Program-made: the position numbers and the translations under genes
Notes under the pieces: generated by a model
What the model saw: only the letters and a program-made list of their open reading frames with translations
Database searches by the model: none
What the model was told of the DNA's origin: nothing
Part shown: positions 45,486 to 56,564 of the stretch, one piece after another
Layout: the number at the start of each line of letters is the position of its first letter
How positions within the stretch are numbered: position 1 is the stretch's first letter
DNA from: Bedellia somnulentella
Lineage: Eukaryota > Arthropoda > Insecta > Lepidoptera > Bedelliidae
DNA: 64,000 nucleotides
Reading direction: 5' to 3'
NCBI GenBank assembly: GCA_963576735.1
Contig: OY755177.1
Location: forward strand, 4,650,001-4,714,000

Positions 45486-45667
45486 ACATACAACACTGAT
45501 TTGAATGTTTTTGTTCATGAAAACCTCATGTGGGGATTATTACTAATAAATAACATTGACACGGTAGCTCAATGGCAGAGCGACGGGGGCGTATACCCGA
45601 GGTCGCGGGTTCGATTCCCGCCTGTGTCGAAATTTTTCTTTTTCTTTATTTATTACATACAACACTG
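45486..45667 (+). mobile_element. SINE-C with inverted leader and 13-bp target duplication
   Basis: ACATACAACACTG at 45486-45498 and 45655-45667 brackets the insert. The first ~55 bases are the reverse complement of SINE-C downstream sequence (GTTCATGAAAACCTCATGTG). Then comes a complete tRNA-like core in plus orientation (45558-45628: GACACGGTAGCTCAATGGC, B box GGTTCGATTCCC) and the TTTATTTATTA end. Confidence 0.85.
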
Positions 45668-45689
45668 GTTGTCCATCAATTTGTCAGTA

Positions 45690-45960
45690 TTACATACATA
45701 CATACATATAGTCACGCCGTTAATTGCCATTGGGTAGGCAGAGACTATCAATCCCCACTATGTATGCTCCTGGTAAACCTCTCTAGCTTCGTTCACATCC
45801 ATCAATTTTTCATACATGCTCTTATATTCTTCATACTTCGGACACCTGCCTTTTTGAGCACATTCTATATTTGGTTCAAATGAGTCCTCCGGTGTCTACT
45901 CTGCTAACAGTACCTTCCATATTGGCTATATCTCTTTCACCAATTTTTATCACGCATCCA
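45690..45960 (-). mobile_element. RTE-frag
   Basis: CATACATATAGTCACGCCG tail, GGCAGAGACTATCAATCC, then ATTTGGTTCAAATGAGTCCTC and further 5' coding-like sequence to about 45960. Confidence 0.75.
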
Positions 45961-46026
45961 ACTAAATATCAATATTTTCATAGAAAAAGCTTGGTTTTAT
46001 TGTTTTAGAAAGTAATACGTATAAAT

Positions 46027-46330
46027 ATGTATAATTTCTGCGTTTTGTTCATTTCAAAAACATACTTGCTAACTCTTAATAATGTCAATCCACGAAGACG
46101 ACTTCTCGGAAAAAATCGTATCGTATTGAAATCGAATTCGTCCTCATTCCATCGTTATGGTAAAAGCATTATCCAAGATCGAGTGGCTCGGGTCCGGAAT
46201 ATAAATGATAGGGCTCGCACGTCGCTTTTGAAGCAATATGTCACTTTATACGTTTGGAAGTGTGTCGCGCGTGTCGTTTCATAAGCATTGTCATTGTTGT
46301 GGCGTGTGACACCCCTATGCTCGAGCCCGC
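46027..46330. other. CpG-richer segment, unidentified
   Basis: The stretch around 46080-46330 is richer in CG dinucleotides than its flanks and holds an 85-codon plus-strand frame without a recognisable domain. It could be a promoter or exon. I see no splice or start signals good enough to call it. Confidence 0.2.
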
Positions 46331-46614
46331 ACGATTCTCGTAATGGACTTACAAATCACGGGATTTCACACGATGCGCTTGTTTTCTGAATACGAATACT
46401 GTAATTGGTGTAATGTGTAATGAGGGTATATTTTAGACAAGTTATTTTGATCTTTAGTATTTTTTATTGAATTAACATAAATTGGATTTAATCGGGTAGA
46501 GCTATTTTGGCTAGTACATTAACGTGATAAAGTAACATACTTTGTTGACAGTATCAAGCGGAGGCCAAACAATAAAGCTAGTGACAATTACCAGAATATA
46601 GGTATAAAAATTGC

Positions 46615-46725
46615 TATGGAGTGTCGGCAGAGAATAGCACTACCCATTTTCATCCCGAGGGTGTTCGTCAGAGGGGACCAAGGGTATGTGGGGCTTTTTA
46701 AGTGTTTTTTGGGCGATGGAGTTGG
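46615..46725 (+). mobile_element. SINE-A, 5' half
   Basis: TGGAGTGTCGGCAGAGAATAG to GGGCGATGGAGTTGGAGAC, where a second SINE-A begins. Confidence 0.75.
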
Positions 46726-46727
46726 AG

Positions 46728-46975
46728 ACTGTGTAGTGTCGGCTTAGAATAGCACTACCCCATTTCTTCCGGTGGGTGTACGTAAGAGGCGACTAACGGT
46801 ATTGGGGCTTTAAAGGATTTTTGGGCGATGTGGTTGGAAACCAATCACCAACAACCTTTATTTTACCATCTTTTCCTCACTCAACTTCCTAAAGGTGGCT
46901 GAGGAATTTCTCATTCCTTAGCTCTGGCTACCCCATCTAGGGATTTATAGCCGTGAGTATATGTATGTATGTACT
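46728..46975 (+). mobile_element. SINE-A, full length, joined to the preceding copy
   Basis: TGTGTAGTGTCGGCTT to GCCGTGAGTATATGTATG. It interrupts or abuts the older copy at its B-box region. Confidence 0.9.
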
Positions 46976-47034
46976 ATTCCATAAAATCATTTAAAATACA
47001 GATGTATTTAATGATACCCGGCCCCCCGTTCCCT

Positions 47035-47290
47035 ACATGCAAGCAAGCTGCAAACAAACATGTATGCATGCAAGCAAGCAGCCTATATGCAAGCATGGAA
47101 GCATGCAGGCATATAGGCATGCATCAGGAATTTAAGGTGCTCGCTCCGCTGCGCTCCACTCGCTCGTTTTATACATAGTCTAACCTAACCTAACTAAATG
47201 TGACCTAACTTTTCTTTGCCTGCAGGGGGCTTTCACCCCCCGACTCCCCCTGCACCCCCCTTACATACAACCAATCTAGCAAGTATACTA
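47035..47290. repeat. degenerate GCAA/GCAT repeat and CCTAA run
   Basis: GCAAGCAAGCTGC, CATGCAAGCAAGC and CATGCAGGCATATAGG form an imperfect tetranucleotide array. About 47178-47195 reads TAACCTAACCTAACTAA, i.e. three CCTAA (TTAGG complement) units. A G/C homopolymer-rich stretch follows. Confidence 0.7.
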
Positions 47291-47829
47291 AACATACAGA
47301 CAGGCATGCATCCGTATTCTATTTATAATATAATAATAATAAATCTTTATTTCAGGCATCTACATCTGGCCCATAAAATATAAACAAAACAAAATCAAAA
47401 TCAAATCAAAATAAAATACAAACACATAAATTAATTAATTAAATCAAATTAGACAGATAAATCAAATCAAAAAAATAATCAAAATTCATTTATTTACCAT
47501 AAAAGTGCACAATACAAATTACAAATCTTTTAATATAATATTCGTTATGTTGCTGCAAAATAACATTACCATTGGTCTCCGCACTAGGCGAACCTGTATC
47601 GCGGAGGCCGGAATTTTTACTACGTCTAGGGGGCTTACAACGATTTATTTATAGAGATGAATTATATTTACAATTAATGAATATATTCTTTCCAATTTTA
47701 TGTTGATTCTTAAACTTATTACAAATATATTGCATATATAATTAACAAAACATGCAGCAATTTAAAATAATAATGATAAAAAAATAATAATTATATAATG
47801 AATTAATTAGAAATTAACAATTTATTCAA

Positions 47830-49983
47830 TTAATTAAATTTATAACATTCTTGACCAAGCAGGCACTGGCTTGTGTAGTGACATCCAGTGCCTGGTAAAA
47901 GGTCCGTCAATTCGCTGTCCCTAATTCTGCGCGCGACGGAGGTTGCTCGTTTTCGCATTGTAGTGTAAAAACAATCGACCCGTGCCTCTGTGAACATCCC
48001 CGACGCGCTACAGAACCAGGGCAGACGCATCAACGCCCTGAAAGCGTTGTTGTATTGCACACGGAGGGCGTCGTACGATCTCCGCGTGTAGCACACCCAC
48101 AGGTTGCTCGTATAAAAAGACGTACAAAAGGCTCTAAATAATGTTATTCTTACTTCCTTGGAGCTTCGAACAAACCTGCGGGCGATCATGTTTGCTCTTA
48201 CTGACAACGCCCTCCGCTCTCGCGCAATATCAGCATCGTCCTTCAGGTCGTCACGCAGGATATGGCCTAGATATTTGAATTGATGTACCCTTTTCAGGGG
48301 TACACCACCCAACAGAACCGGAGGCACACTCTCTGGACACTTGGTCCTGGACTGGAACACCATAAGCTCGCTCTTTTTTGCATTATACTTTAGACCATGA
48401 CTATTGGCAAATTCTTCGCAGATGCTTATGAGTTTCCTGAGACCACACACCGACGCACTCAGCAGTGCCATGTCATCGGCATAGCTGATGTTGTTGAAGC
48501 ATACATCATCAACATGACAGCCTACATGCTGACTGCTGAGAGCCGCGATGAGTTCGTTAACATACAAATTGAAAAGCGTAGGTGAGGTCAACCCCCCCTG
48601 CCTCACCCCGCATTCCAACCTGTATGGGTCCGACAGTGTACTGGCCCACCTGACATTATTGACCTGGTTTCCGTACCAGTACCGAAAGACACTGATAAGC
48701 TCGGGAGGCAAATTAATAGCTTTAAGCTTGTCCCAAAGGAAAGATGTTATTAAAGGAAAGAAAAATTTCGACACTGGCGGGGTTCGAACCCGCGACCTTC
48801 GGGTATACGACCTTCGGGGCGTATACCCGAAGGTCGCGGGTTCGAACCCCGCTGTTATTAAAGGAAAGAAAAATTTCGACACTGGCGGGGTTCGAACCCC
48901 GCCAGTGTCGAAATTTTTCTTTCCTTTAATAACATCTTTTATTTATGAGTAATAATCCCCACATGAGGAATTCATGTCAAAAAACATTAAATTATTGTCC
49001 CAAAGGATGTTATAGGAAACCAGGTCAAATGCTTTCGATAAGTCGAGAAAACACGCATAAACCGGGGTACTCCTATCTGTGTAGTACCTGACAGCATGCT
49101 TCAGACTTAAAATTGCACTTTCTGTGGAAAGTTTTGGTCTAAAGCCAAACTGATTGTCATGTAATTTGACACATTTTTGAAGATGATCATTAATCATGCT
49201 GTCAAACACTTTTCCTATTATTGTAGCCAATGAGATCGGCCGGTAGTTGGTTTTATCAGTTAAGTTACCAGTTTTGTCTTTAACAATAGGGACCACGACC
49301 GTTCTCATTAGCTCAGCAGGCAGATATGAGTGACCCAGACAAAACGTAAATAACATAGCCAACACCCGTGGAAGGTGGGAACCCGCGTTCTGAAGATGCT
49401 CAATACTGAGGTCGTCGTGGCCCGGAGACTTGCCTTTTGATATAGACTTAATGGCATTCGCAACCCCCTTGGCAGTAAATCTTACACTCAAGGATCCAGT
49501 TCGTTCCTCAGGATTGATCATCTCAGCACAATTAGACACGTTGGGAAGTGGTGACTGAACGTTAAAATGATTTTTAAAAGCGTCAGCAATCTCTTTATGG
49601 TCGTATACATTGTCCACACTCGCTGTAAGAACAGAAGGGTGAGTCTGGTTTTTGGTACCTTTCCAAAACTGGCGAAAATCTTTTTGTTTGTGTTTCTCAG
49701 CTAAAATATCCATCTCAATTTGGGTTTTGTGTTTTTGGGCCCACCTAATTTTACTTTTGAATAGTCGCCTACTCTCACACATCTCGTTGTATATCTCACC
49801 AGTTTTCGGCCTACCATACCAGAGCCACAGCTGAAACTTATACCTAGCTGCCCTATGCACCTCACCAATGTGTCTGTTCCACCCCACAATGACTGGTTTC
49901 CGGATTTTATGCGTGCCCTCCCGACCCACAGATGCCGCTTCCCGCAAACCAGTAACAACATCACTATACAATTTGTCTAACAT
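47830..49983 (-). pseudogene. LINE reverse transcriptase, disrupted by a SINE-C insertion
   Basis: The part before the insertion (49983 to about 49008) has the linker and RT motifs KSPGHDDLSIEHL, NYRPISLATIIGKVFDS, QFGFRPKLSTESAI and motif A with ACFLDLSKAFDLVSYNILWD. After it come KLKAINLPPELI, motif B with GVRQGGLTSPTLFNLYVNEL, catalytic YADD (48472-48483), KYNAKKSELMVF and a C-terminus ending LLGQECYKFN. The outer limits are in the same frame because insertion plus duplication add 267 bases (89 codons), but the insert brings stops. Without it the frame would be open for about 628 codons. Confidence 0.85.
48741..48994 (+). mobile_element. SINE-C fold-back insertion with 13-bp target duplication
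   Basis: TTGTCCCAAAGGA at 48728-48740 and 48995-49007 flanks it. The insert contains three tRNA-like T-arm segments in alternating orientation. 48853-48934 is a perfect 82-bp palindrome centred on the TTCGAA of the B box, and a second hairpin occupies about 48777-48852. The right end carries the SINE-C downstream sequence GTAATAATCCCCACATGAGG. Confidence 0.85.
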
Positions 49984-49989
49984 AAATAA

Positions 49990-51010
49990 TATCTAGTTAA
50001 AGATATTTACGAATTGTTAGACTATAGACAAAGTTACTTCGGTCTTTTAAAACTGTGGAATAATGAGATTATAGTAACAGATATAGTTGGTAAAAGCAAT
50101 AAATTAATTTTATTTATCAGGTTTTAGTTTTTCTGGGAAGTGATACTTCTAGAAAATTTATTTATGTACTAATGAAGTTGTGGAAAATAAAGCATCTGTG
50201 ATACGATATTCTTTGAACCGTTTTTTGTGTAATTCGGATTTAAAATATTCGAATTTTCGAAATGTTACCCTCTATTACTTTACAATAACTTTTTTTATGT
50301 TCGTATTAAGTTAATACTTCGAAATACTAGTTTTAGTAACGCCGCCTTAATCGCAACAAGGACAGTTCTTTGTACTATCATAATAAAATTATTATTATTT
50401 TACAAATAAAATAAATCAACCATTGTATCAAAGCCTGTATTAGAACTGTATTATTCTTACGTCTCACATAAGCTGCAAAAAAAACTGCACGGTAAGCTCA
50501 AAGTTATCCATAAAATAAAACTTTTTTTACCTCAGCGTACTTACCTCTATGTCTTTTATAGTACTTCGGACTCTCGGAGAAACTATGAAAGAACTATGAT
50601 CATTTTTTGTGACTGTACTTATCTTGCAGCCGGCATTAGCACGTGCGCAACTTTGTCCGCGACCGTTACATCAATCTTGTCTCCTTGTGCAACCGACTAG
50701 CAAAAAAGAATAACATGTTAAACCTGCCTTATTTCTTTTACGCTAAAGTATATATTTCTCTGTTCTTTTACGGTAGATAAGACGTTTCGATGTTGACGAT
50801 ATGCATGTCTTCGTAGACAATGGAAGCATTGAACGTCTGGACAATAAGAAGAGCGCAAGGATACCGTCTTTGGGCGGGTGATTAGCTGGATTTATTTAAC
50901 GGCTCCGATCTTTGAGTGTTAACGGAACATCTTCACCTCACCTATTTTACTTTTTGTATAGAACAATCTGGAGATGAACCAGTTGGAAATGTTGTTTTAA
51001 TATTTATCAT
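49990..51010. other. unannotated stretch
   Basis: AT-rich. I see no gene or recognisable repeat. Confidence 0.4.
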
Positions 51011-51019
51011 ATTTTATTC

Positions 51020-51385
51020 AATACTGCCTCCGTGGTCTCGCGGTTAAGCGTTTGGTTTGAAGTACGGAGATCTCGGGTTCGATCCCCAGGGGGGTGGTAA
51101 CCTTACAAATTTAATTTGTGAGATTTAACCCAGTCTGGAAGTATATTGCAGGCTTGAATCACCTGATTATCCGAAAATTAAGATGATTCCGTGCTTTGGA
51201 GGGCACGTTAAGCTGTCGGTCCCGGCTACTATTACAACAACATCACTATACAATTTGTCTACGGGTAGTAGTCGTAAGTCTGCCAACCTGCAATTGGCCA
51301 GCGTGGTGGACTAAGAAGGCCAATTCGCCCTATACAGGGTAGGCTCGAGCCCCTTGGTGGGGACATATATGGGCTGTGAGGATTC
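51020..51385 (+). mobile_element. SINE-E, full length
   Basis: tRNA-like head: GCCTCCGTGGTCTCGCGG (A box) and GGGTTCGATCCCC (B box). Body: CAGGCTTGAATCACCTGATT, TTCCGTGCTTTGGAGGGC, GGTCCCGGCTAC, and CCCTATACAGGGTAGGCTCG near the 3' end. ATTCAAT flanks it. A 26-base segment at 51236-51261 is foreign to the family and identical to part of the LINE at 49954-49979. Confidence 0.85.
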
Positions 51386-51741
51386 AATTGGGATATGCAG
51401 TGTTGTATATTAAGGAATGATATGGGGTTTTATTTTATACCTATTAGAGGTATAGAAGACAAACGAATATTAACAAAATACTTAGCAGTAATTTCAAAGT
51501 GTAATTTAATTCAAGAAGTAGTGAATTTTATAGGACTTTTTATTTTAGGTGATAAACTCTGTTATAATTTCAGATAAGGTGAAATATGATTTGCAAATGT
51601 TGTACAGAATAGTCTTTGCATTGTAATATAGAACATTTTATGCGAATGTTTGAAGTAATAGGTACTTCGTAAATAGAGCTTATTTCAAAATTATATATTA
51701 GACTGTTTTTCCTAGAAATAAATATTTTGTGTAAAGAGTAC

Positions 51742-51965
51742 ATACATACATACATATACTCACGGCCATAAATCCCAAGAAGGGGTAGTCAGCCACTTTT
51801 GTAAGTTAAGTGGGAAAAAGATGGTAAAATAAAGGTTCTTGGTGATGGGTCTCATACCGCATCGCCCAAAAATCCCTTAAAAGCCCCAATACCATTAGTC
51901 GCCTCTTACGTACACCCACCGGAAGAAATGGGGTAGTGCTATTCTAAGCCTACACTACACAACTA
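51742..51965 (-). mobile_element. SINE-A with small deletion
   Basis: CATACATACATATACTCACGG to AGCCTACACTACACAAC. About 25 bases around the CAGAGCT...GGAATT segment are missing. Confidence 0.85.
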
Positions 51966-51982
51966 AAGAGTAAAGAGTCTTA

Positions 51983-52147
51983 GAGAGGGCGCACACGAAT
52001 TTGCGCAACTATTTTGTCTTTGTTTTTAGTATGATGATCTCCCGAAAGTCGCGTCGCTACCTGTAGCGCACCTTCATACTAACCCATAGACTTGATGAAG
52101 GAGACAAAATAGTTGCGGAAACAAAAGTTGCTCGTGTGCGCAGGCTC
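51983..52147. mobile_element. 165-bp MITE with TTA duplication
   Basis: GAGAGGGCGCACACGA and TCGTGTGCGCAGGCTC are the ends, TTA lies on both sides (51980-51982 and 52148-52150), and AACTATTTTGTCT recurs inverted further in. No coding capacity. Confidence 0.7.
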
Positions 52148-52239
52148 TTACTAGTATATTTTTAGTAATTATGATACCGGTAGCACAACGAGCTTCTTAT
52201 ATTTACAATTTGATGACTGTTTTTCTTTATTTTTCTCTT

Positions 52240-52450
52240 TTCATACATACATATACTTACGGCCATAAATCCCAAAAAGGAGCAGGCAGAGTTTCAGAGC
52301 TAGAAAAGCCTCAGTCACACACAGTCAGTTTGGAATTTGATAGGAGACACAATGGAAGAAATAAACTATCGTTGGTGATGGGTTTGCAACCATTTAAACC
52401 ACTTATGCCCCATACCCTTAGTCGCCTCTTACGACACCCGTCGGTAGGTA
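52240..52450 (-). mobile_element. SINE-A, diverged
   Basis: CATACATATACTTACGGCC, GTTGGTGATGGGTTTGC and CGCCTCTTACGACACCCG. The head is lost. Confidence 0.7.
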
Positions 52451-52525
52451 TATATTTAATTGACGATGCTTCTTCTGTTCACGTTAAGTAAACTTTATAT
52501 CTGTAAAGTAACTCAAATCAATTCA

Positions 52526-53453
52526 TCTATACTTATTATAATAAATCTGTAGAGAGGTCAATTCTGTAAATGAAATATATTTTCATAATAACTATCAGGG
52601 GGTGATTAGTGATCGATACTGATGCCAAAAATGCATTCAGTAAAATTTTTGTCTGTCTGTCTGTCTGTGTCGGTTTGTATGTTCCTTATGGAAACAAAAA
52701 CTACTCGACGGATTTTTACAAAACTTGGCACAATTATTCTTCATACTTCTAGGCAGGTTATAGTATACTTTTCAGCAGAGTAATGAAGGGGAATTTTGGG
52801 AAAACGGATGAAGTTACTCCATTTTTTAAGCTTCCGTCGCGTGTGCAGCCTTAATGGTTTAACTAACATAGAAATCATGTATGACGGAAATATTCTTCAT
52901 AAAATTGTCTAAAATATCTTTTATGGTTGACTCACAATAACACATGTTACTCCTGATAGCTTAGCAGTTCAGAGCATTCTGATTATATTTGTTTACTCTT
53001 ACGTTTATAATACTCTCATTCATCCCTAATTTAAAAAAGGTAACATTATTACCTATTCAATAAAAAAAATTATAGCAATCGGTAGAGAAACATTGAAATT
53101 ATACATGAAATAAGCAATCGTGCCCGTGATCAAAACTAAATCGTTACAAATTTACATATTACATACTAGATGGCGCCAGTAATTGCATCCTACATCACGT
53201 AATGAATTCTTTTTTAGATGATTATAAATACTTCATAGCGTTTTATTTAAAAATTTGCTAATAAACGGAAATACTGAACCGTTCATAAAAGCGCATTCAA
53301 AATTACCAAACTACACTGTTCAGGGAGTGCTATAAATTTAATAAATTGAAAACATTGCGCTAATTTTCACAATGCTTGAGTAGTGATTGGAGTAAGAAAC
53401 CTAAGATATTTAAAAAACAACGCTACCCGCGCGAAGCTGGGCCGATCCACTAG
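52526..53453 (+). mobile_element. non-autonomous Helitron, copy 2
   Basis: TCTATACTTATTATAATAA after A (52525), ending GCTACCCGCGCGAAGCTGGG, CCGATCCACTAG and host T (53454). It is collinear with copy 1 at 19.4 kb apart from small indels and a shorter GTCT array. Confidence 0.85.
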
Positions 53454-53508
53454 TAAGGAATAAAATATTACGGTTCTGGACCGAGGGAAGTTCGCGAGGG
53501 TACAATAC

Positions 53509-54108
53509 ACAATTGGCCTAGACCTCGCTTTTATAACATACCCTTTTTATATTATAAATCGATAAAGAACATCATACTTAAAAACTTTGCCCATGGAATG
53601 CCTATCTAAAATATTGTAATTTTCAAAAAAAAATGATAATTAAAAATTGTCGTACCTAGTTCAAACTGAGAATGTATAGAACTAGATTCTTTGCTTCAGT
53701 GAAAATAAGAAATAAAAAAAAACATTTGATCTATGGTGTAAACAAAAGCATAACCTCTTTCGATATTTTCCAGTTCAATCGCTCGCTTACCGGTTTATTT
53801 TCATGATATTATTTTTCAACGACGATCAATACAACTGGAAAATACCGAAAGAAGTTATATTTTTGTTTACAGAGCGAAAAGCATAGATCAAATGTTTTTT
53901 TTTGTTTCTTATTTTCACTGAAGCAAAGATTCTCATTCTATACATTCTCAGTTTGAACTAGGTACGACAATTTTTAATTATTATATTTTAATGAAAATTA
54001 CCATATTTTAGATAGGCATTCCATGGGCAAAGTTGTTTAGTTTGATGTCCTTTATCGATTTATAATATAAAAAGGGTATGTTAAAAAAGCGAGGTCTAGG
54101 CCAATTGT
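53509..54108. mobile_element. 600-bp near-perfect palindrome (long-TIR or fold-back element)
   Basis: ACAATTGGCCTAGACCTCGC at 53509 pairs with the complement ending at 54108. The arms are about 275 bases with scattered substitutions and a few indels, around a ~50-base loop (about 53790-53835). No ORF. No obvious target duplication. Terminal C/A-rich flanks differ on the two sides. Confidence 0.8.
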
Positions 54109-54400
54109 CTATCTATACCATAAGTTTGAACTCTCAAAACAAATGAACTTTTATTTATTAACAAGCACTGAAGTGAAACATTATTGTGAACATGTTTTAA
54201 CAACTAATCAGACGATAAATAAAAATTTCTATTAATATTGATTTTGTTCAATTAGGTAGGCGCTGAATTTTCAATAAAGGTATGTTATAAAACCAAACTC
54301 ACGTGGCACGCATACCAGTCCTAGTAAAAATATCCTTAGTTCCCAAAATGTATTATAAATGTGTTAATTACAAAACCCTTAAAAGAAAACCCAACGTTAT

Positions 54401-54440
54401 ACATACATACATATACTCACGGCTATAAATTCCTCACTCA
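54401..54440 (-). mobile_element. SINE-A tail fragment
   Basis: CATACATACATATACTCACGG then CTATAAATTCCTCA. Only the 3' end remains. Confidence 0.6.
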
Positions 54441-55119
54441 CTCTCACTCTCCTAGTCGGCTTTCTCACTTATAAGGCTAACCTTATTAAAAGTGAAATAA
54501 AATGAAAGGGGATTAAAACGCCTACCCAGCAAAAAAATTATTCACAAAACCCCATGTGAGAGGCCAATTTGGTGGGTCTTTCCCTTTCAAACTGTAAAGA
54601 GTGAAAAACCCTTTCAATTGGGTTTCTTAAAGGGGTTTCCCTTTGATAGAGTTTCCCTATCTTGTGAGTTTTGTGTGAGTGAGTCAAATAAAAACCCACA
54701 CAAAAACCCCCAAAAGGTATTGCACTTTCGGTCCTTGGTTACAATGTCTTCATTATTTCATATTAGAATAATCGTATTGAACTTTTTCAAGTAGTATTTT
54801 TCTTTTTGTACTGATTGGGTTTAATAAGTTCGCCATCACATCTAATAAAAATTAAATGACTGCCCAGCACCTTCCTCATTACGCTTTAGGTGACGATTAA
54901 AGCGTGCTTGCGTTTCGACGGCGGTCACAGCATGTTTATGTGGATCAGATGTGTAAATATTCAGAAAAATGAATATAACTGAGTTGTTTTCCATCTGAAT
55001 GTGTATAATTAAATCTGCATGGTGAATGCTACAGTACAGCCTAGAGCTGCTAGGAGTCCAGAGTCCACTCGAAAAAGAGAATAAAAAGGAAATTATAATG
55101 TCAATGTCGCTGTCATCCT

Positions 55120-55331
55120 GTCATCCTTATCCGTCAGTCATTGCCGATGCCGGTCGCCGCAAAAAAGCAAATAAGCAAAGCAAACGAAACAAAACACCAC
55201 CTAACCTAATATAATTAATAAAAACGGCCGGTGTTTTTAAATTTGTTGAAATCCTTTGTTCTACTTAATTGGAAATCGAAGACGCAAGTATCCGTAGCGT
55301 TGATAGATTTTGGTTTTTATAAATATCTACG
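55120..55331 (+). promoter_or_regulatory. putative 5' UTR exon of the gag-like gene
   Basis: The region ends at a consensus donor, ACG followed by GTGAGTAG (GT at 55332-55333), and is less AT-rich than its flanks. TCAGTC near 55134 could be an initiator. There is no TATA box at the expected distance. The matching acceptor TTGTTTCAG lies at 55668-55676, leaving a 345-base intron. Confidence 0.45.
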
Positions 55332-55685
55332 GTGAGTAGAATACTAATAATAGTTTAAGAAATTGTTAATAAATTTGTTAATTATGTTGTGTGTGATCGA
55401 ACTTGATTGCGATCTCAGTCTACCTTGTAAAAGAAAAGTTGTGATCATGGAAAAAACATGACCAGTCAGCAACTGCGACTATTGGATAAGTTCATCAATT
55501 GTTGAAGTTTGCTGTTTATATTTCCAGTAGAACTTCCAGGCATATTGATTTAAAGTAATATAAACTGCCTTGCTTTAGGTACAACTCTTACACGACGCCA
55601 GCGTAGTGTAAAATCAATCTCTATCACTATATCAATATATTTAGTAATAAATACTTATGGAATAATCTTGTTTCAGATACTTACT

Positions 55686-56564
55686 ATGGCAGTCCCTAAA
55701 AGAAAAGTAAAGAAATTGGCTGATGTGTTAAAAGAGTGTTGTATTGCTGAGCCTGATCAAGAAACTCCTAGAGGAACAGTGCTCAACAAGGCTGAGGATC
55801 CAGAGCTTATGTCAAAATGGCCTAAAGTGAAGCAGACAGTGCCCCACATATTTCTACACAATTCTAAATCACAGGGCGAACATATGATCAAGTTGCTAGA
55901 AATTTGGAAGGATGCCAATTTTTATGCAACCCACAAAGATCAATTTCAAGACATCAAAGTCAAATCATTGTCAGTTTATAAATTTGTGATTCAATTTATG
56001 GATCAAAATAAAATGCCTTATCATACTTATGGACTTCCAAGTAAAAGAAAGTGGAAAATTGTTATCAGAGGATTACCTAATGACACAAATATTCTTGATG
56101 TTAAACAGGAGCTTAAAGATTTGTCTCTACCTGTAATTCGAATTCATAAAATGAAAACTGGTCAAAGCAAAATGTGTCCATTCTTAGTATTAGTTGTAGT
56201 ACCAGCTGGAGATGAAAGTAAAAGAATATTTGCATTAAAGAAAGTCTTAGGCCATGATGTAAAATTAGAGCCACCTAAACCAAAAACTAAGCAGTGCTAT
56301 CGCTGTCAGAAATGGGGCCACTCCCAGAGATACTGTCATGGTGCGATCACTTGTGTCAAATGTGCTGGTAACCACATTTCTAAGAAGTGTCCTCGAAAAT
56401 CAACTGATGAGCCAGTGAAATGCGCTAACTGTGGAGGAGATCATACTGCTAACTATAGAGAATGCAACTATTGTCCTGATTCCAAAGTACACAAAATGAC
56501 TACAGAACAGAAGAAAATTAAAAGGCTTGAGCGGGAGCTGTTCAGAAAAGCTTTGGTTCTTTAA
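55686..56564 (+). CDS. gag-like PRE_C2HC/zinc-knuckle protein, candidate domesticated retrotransposon gene
   Basis: An intact 292-residue frame. I place the start at the ATG of MAVPKRKVKK (context CTATGG), ten bases after the splice acceptor TTTCAG (55671-55676). Upstream in-frame codons lie in the presumed intron. Residues ~124-195 match the PRE_C2HC region of Jockey/I-type ORF1 proteins (KWKIVIRGLPNDTNILDV, FLVLVVVP). Three knuckles follow: CYRCQKWGHSQRYC (204-217), CVKCAGNHISKKC (223-235) and CANCGGDHTANYREC (246-260). The family binds nucleic acid and packages element RNA. No endonuclease/RT frame follows, the 3' sequence has its own AATAAA signals, and the reading frame is undamaged among heavily decayed transposons. 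I infer selection on a co-opted gag, but a retroelement remnant that has simply not decayed is the alternative. Confidence 0.75.
   Translation: MAVPKRKVKKLADVLKECCIAEPDQETPRGTVLNKAEDPELMSKWPKVKQTVPHIFLHNSKSQGEHMIKLLEIWKDANFYATHKDQFQDIKVKSLSVYKFVIQFMDQNKMPYHTYGLPSKRKWKIVIRGLPNDTNILDVKQELKDLSLPVIRIHKMKTGQSKMCPFLVLVVVPAGDESKRIFALKKVLGHDVKLEPPKPKTKQCYRCQKWGHSQRYCHGAITCVKCAGNHISKKCPRKSTDEPVKCANCGGDHTANYRECNYCPDSKVHKMTTEQKKIKRLERELFRKALVL

Larger units (their letters stand above)
47333..49983 (-). mobile_element. 5'-truncated CR1/Jockey-type LINE, TAA-tailed, split by SINE-C
   Basis: Minus strand: reverse-transcriptase coding sequence (49983-47830), about 490 bases of 3' UTR, then GAAATAAAGATTTATTATT as tail near 47333. 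There is no endonuclease domain, so the 5' part is missing. The long 3' UTR might include another small insertion. Confidence 0.8.

Noticed and set aside
55668..55685. Start of the gag-like protein upstream of 55686
   Set aside because: The six extra codons lie across the splice acceptor TTTCAG, begin with a non-ATG codon, and would be removed with the intron.
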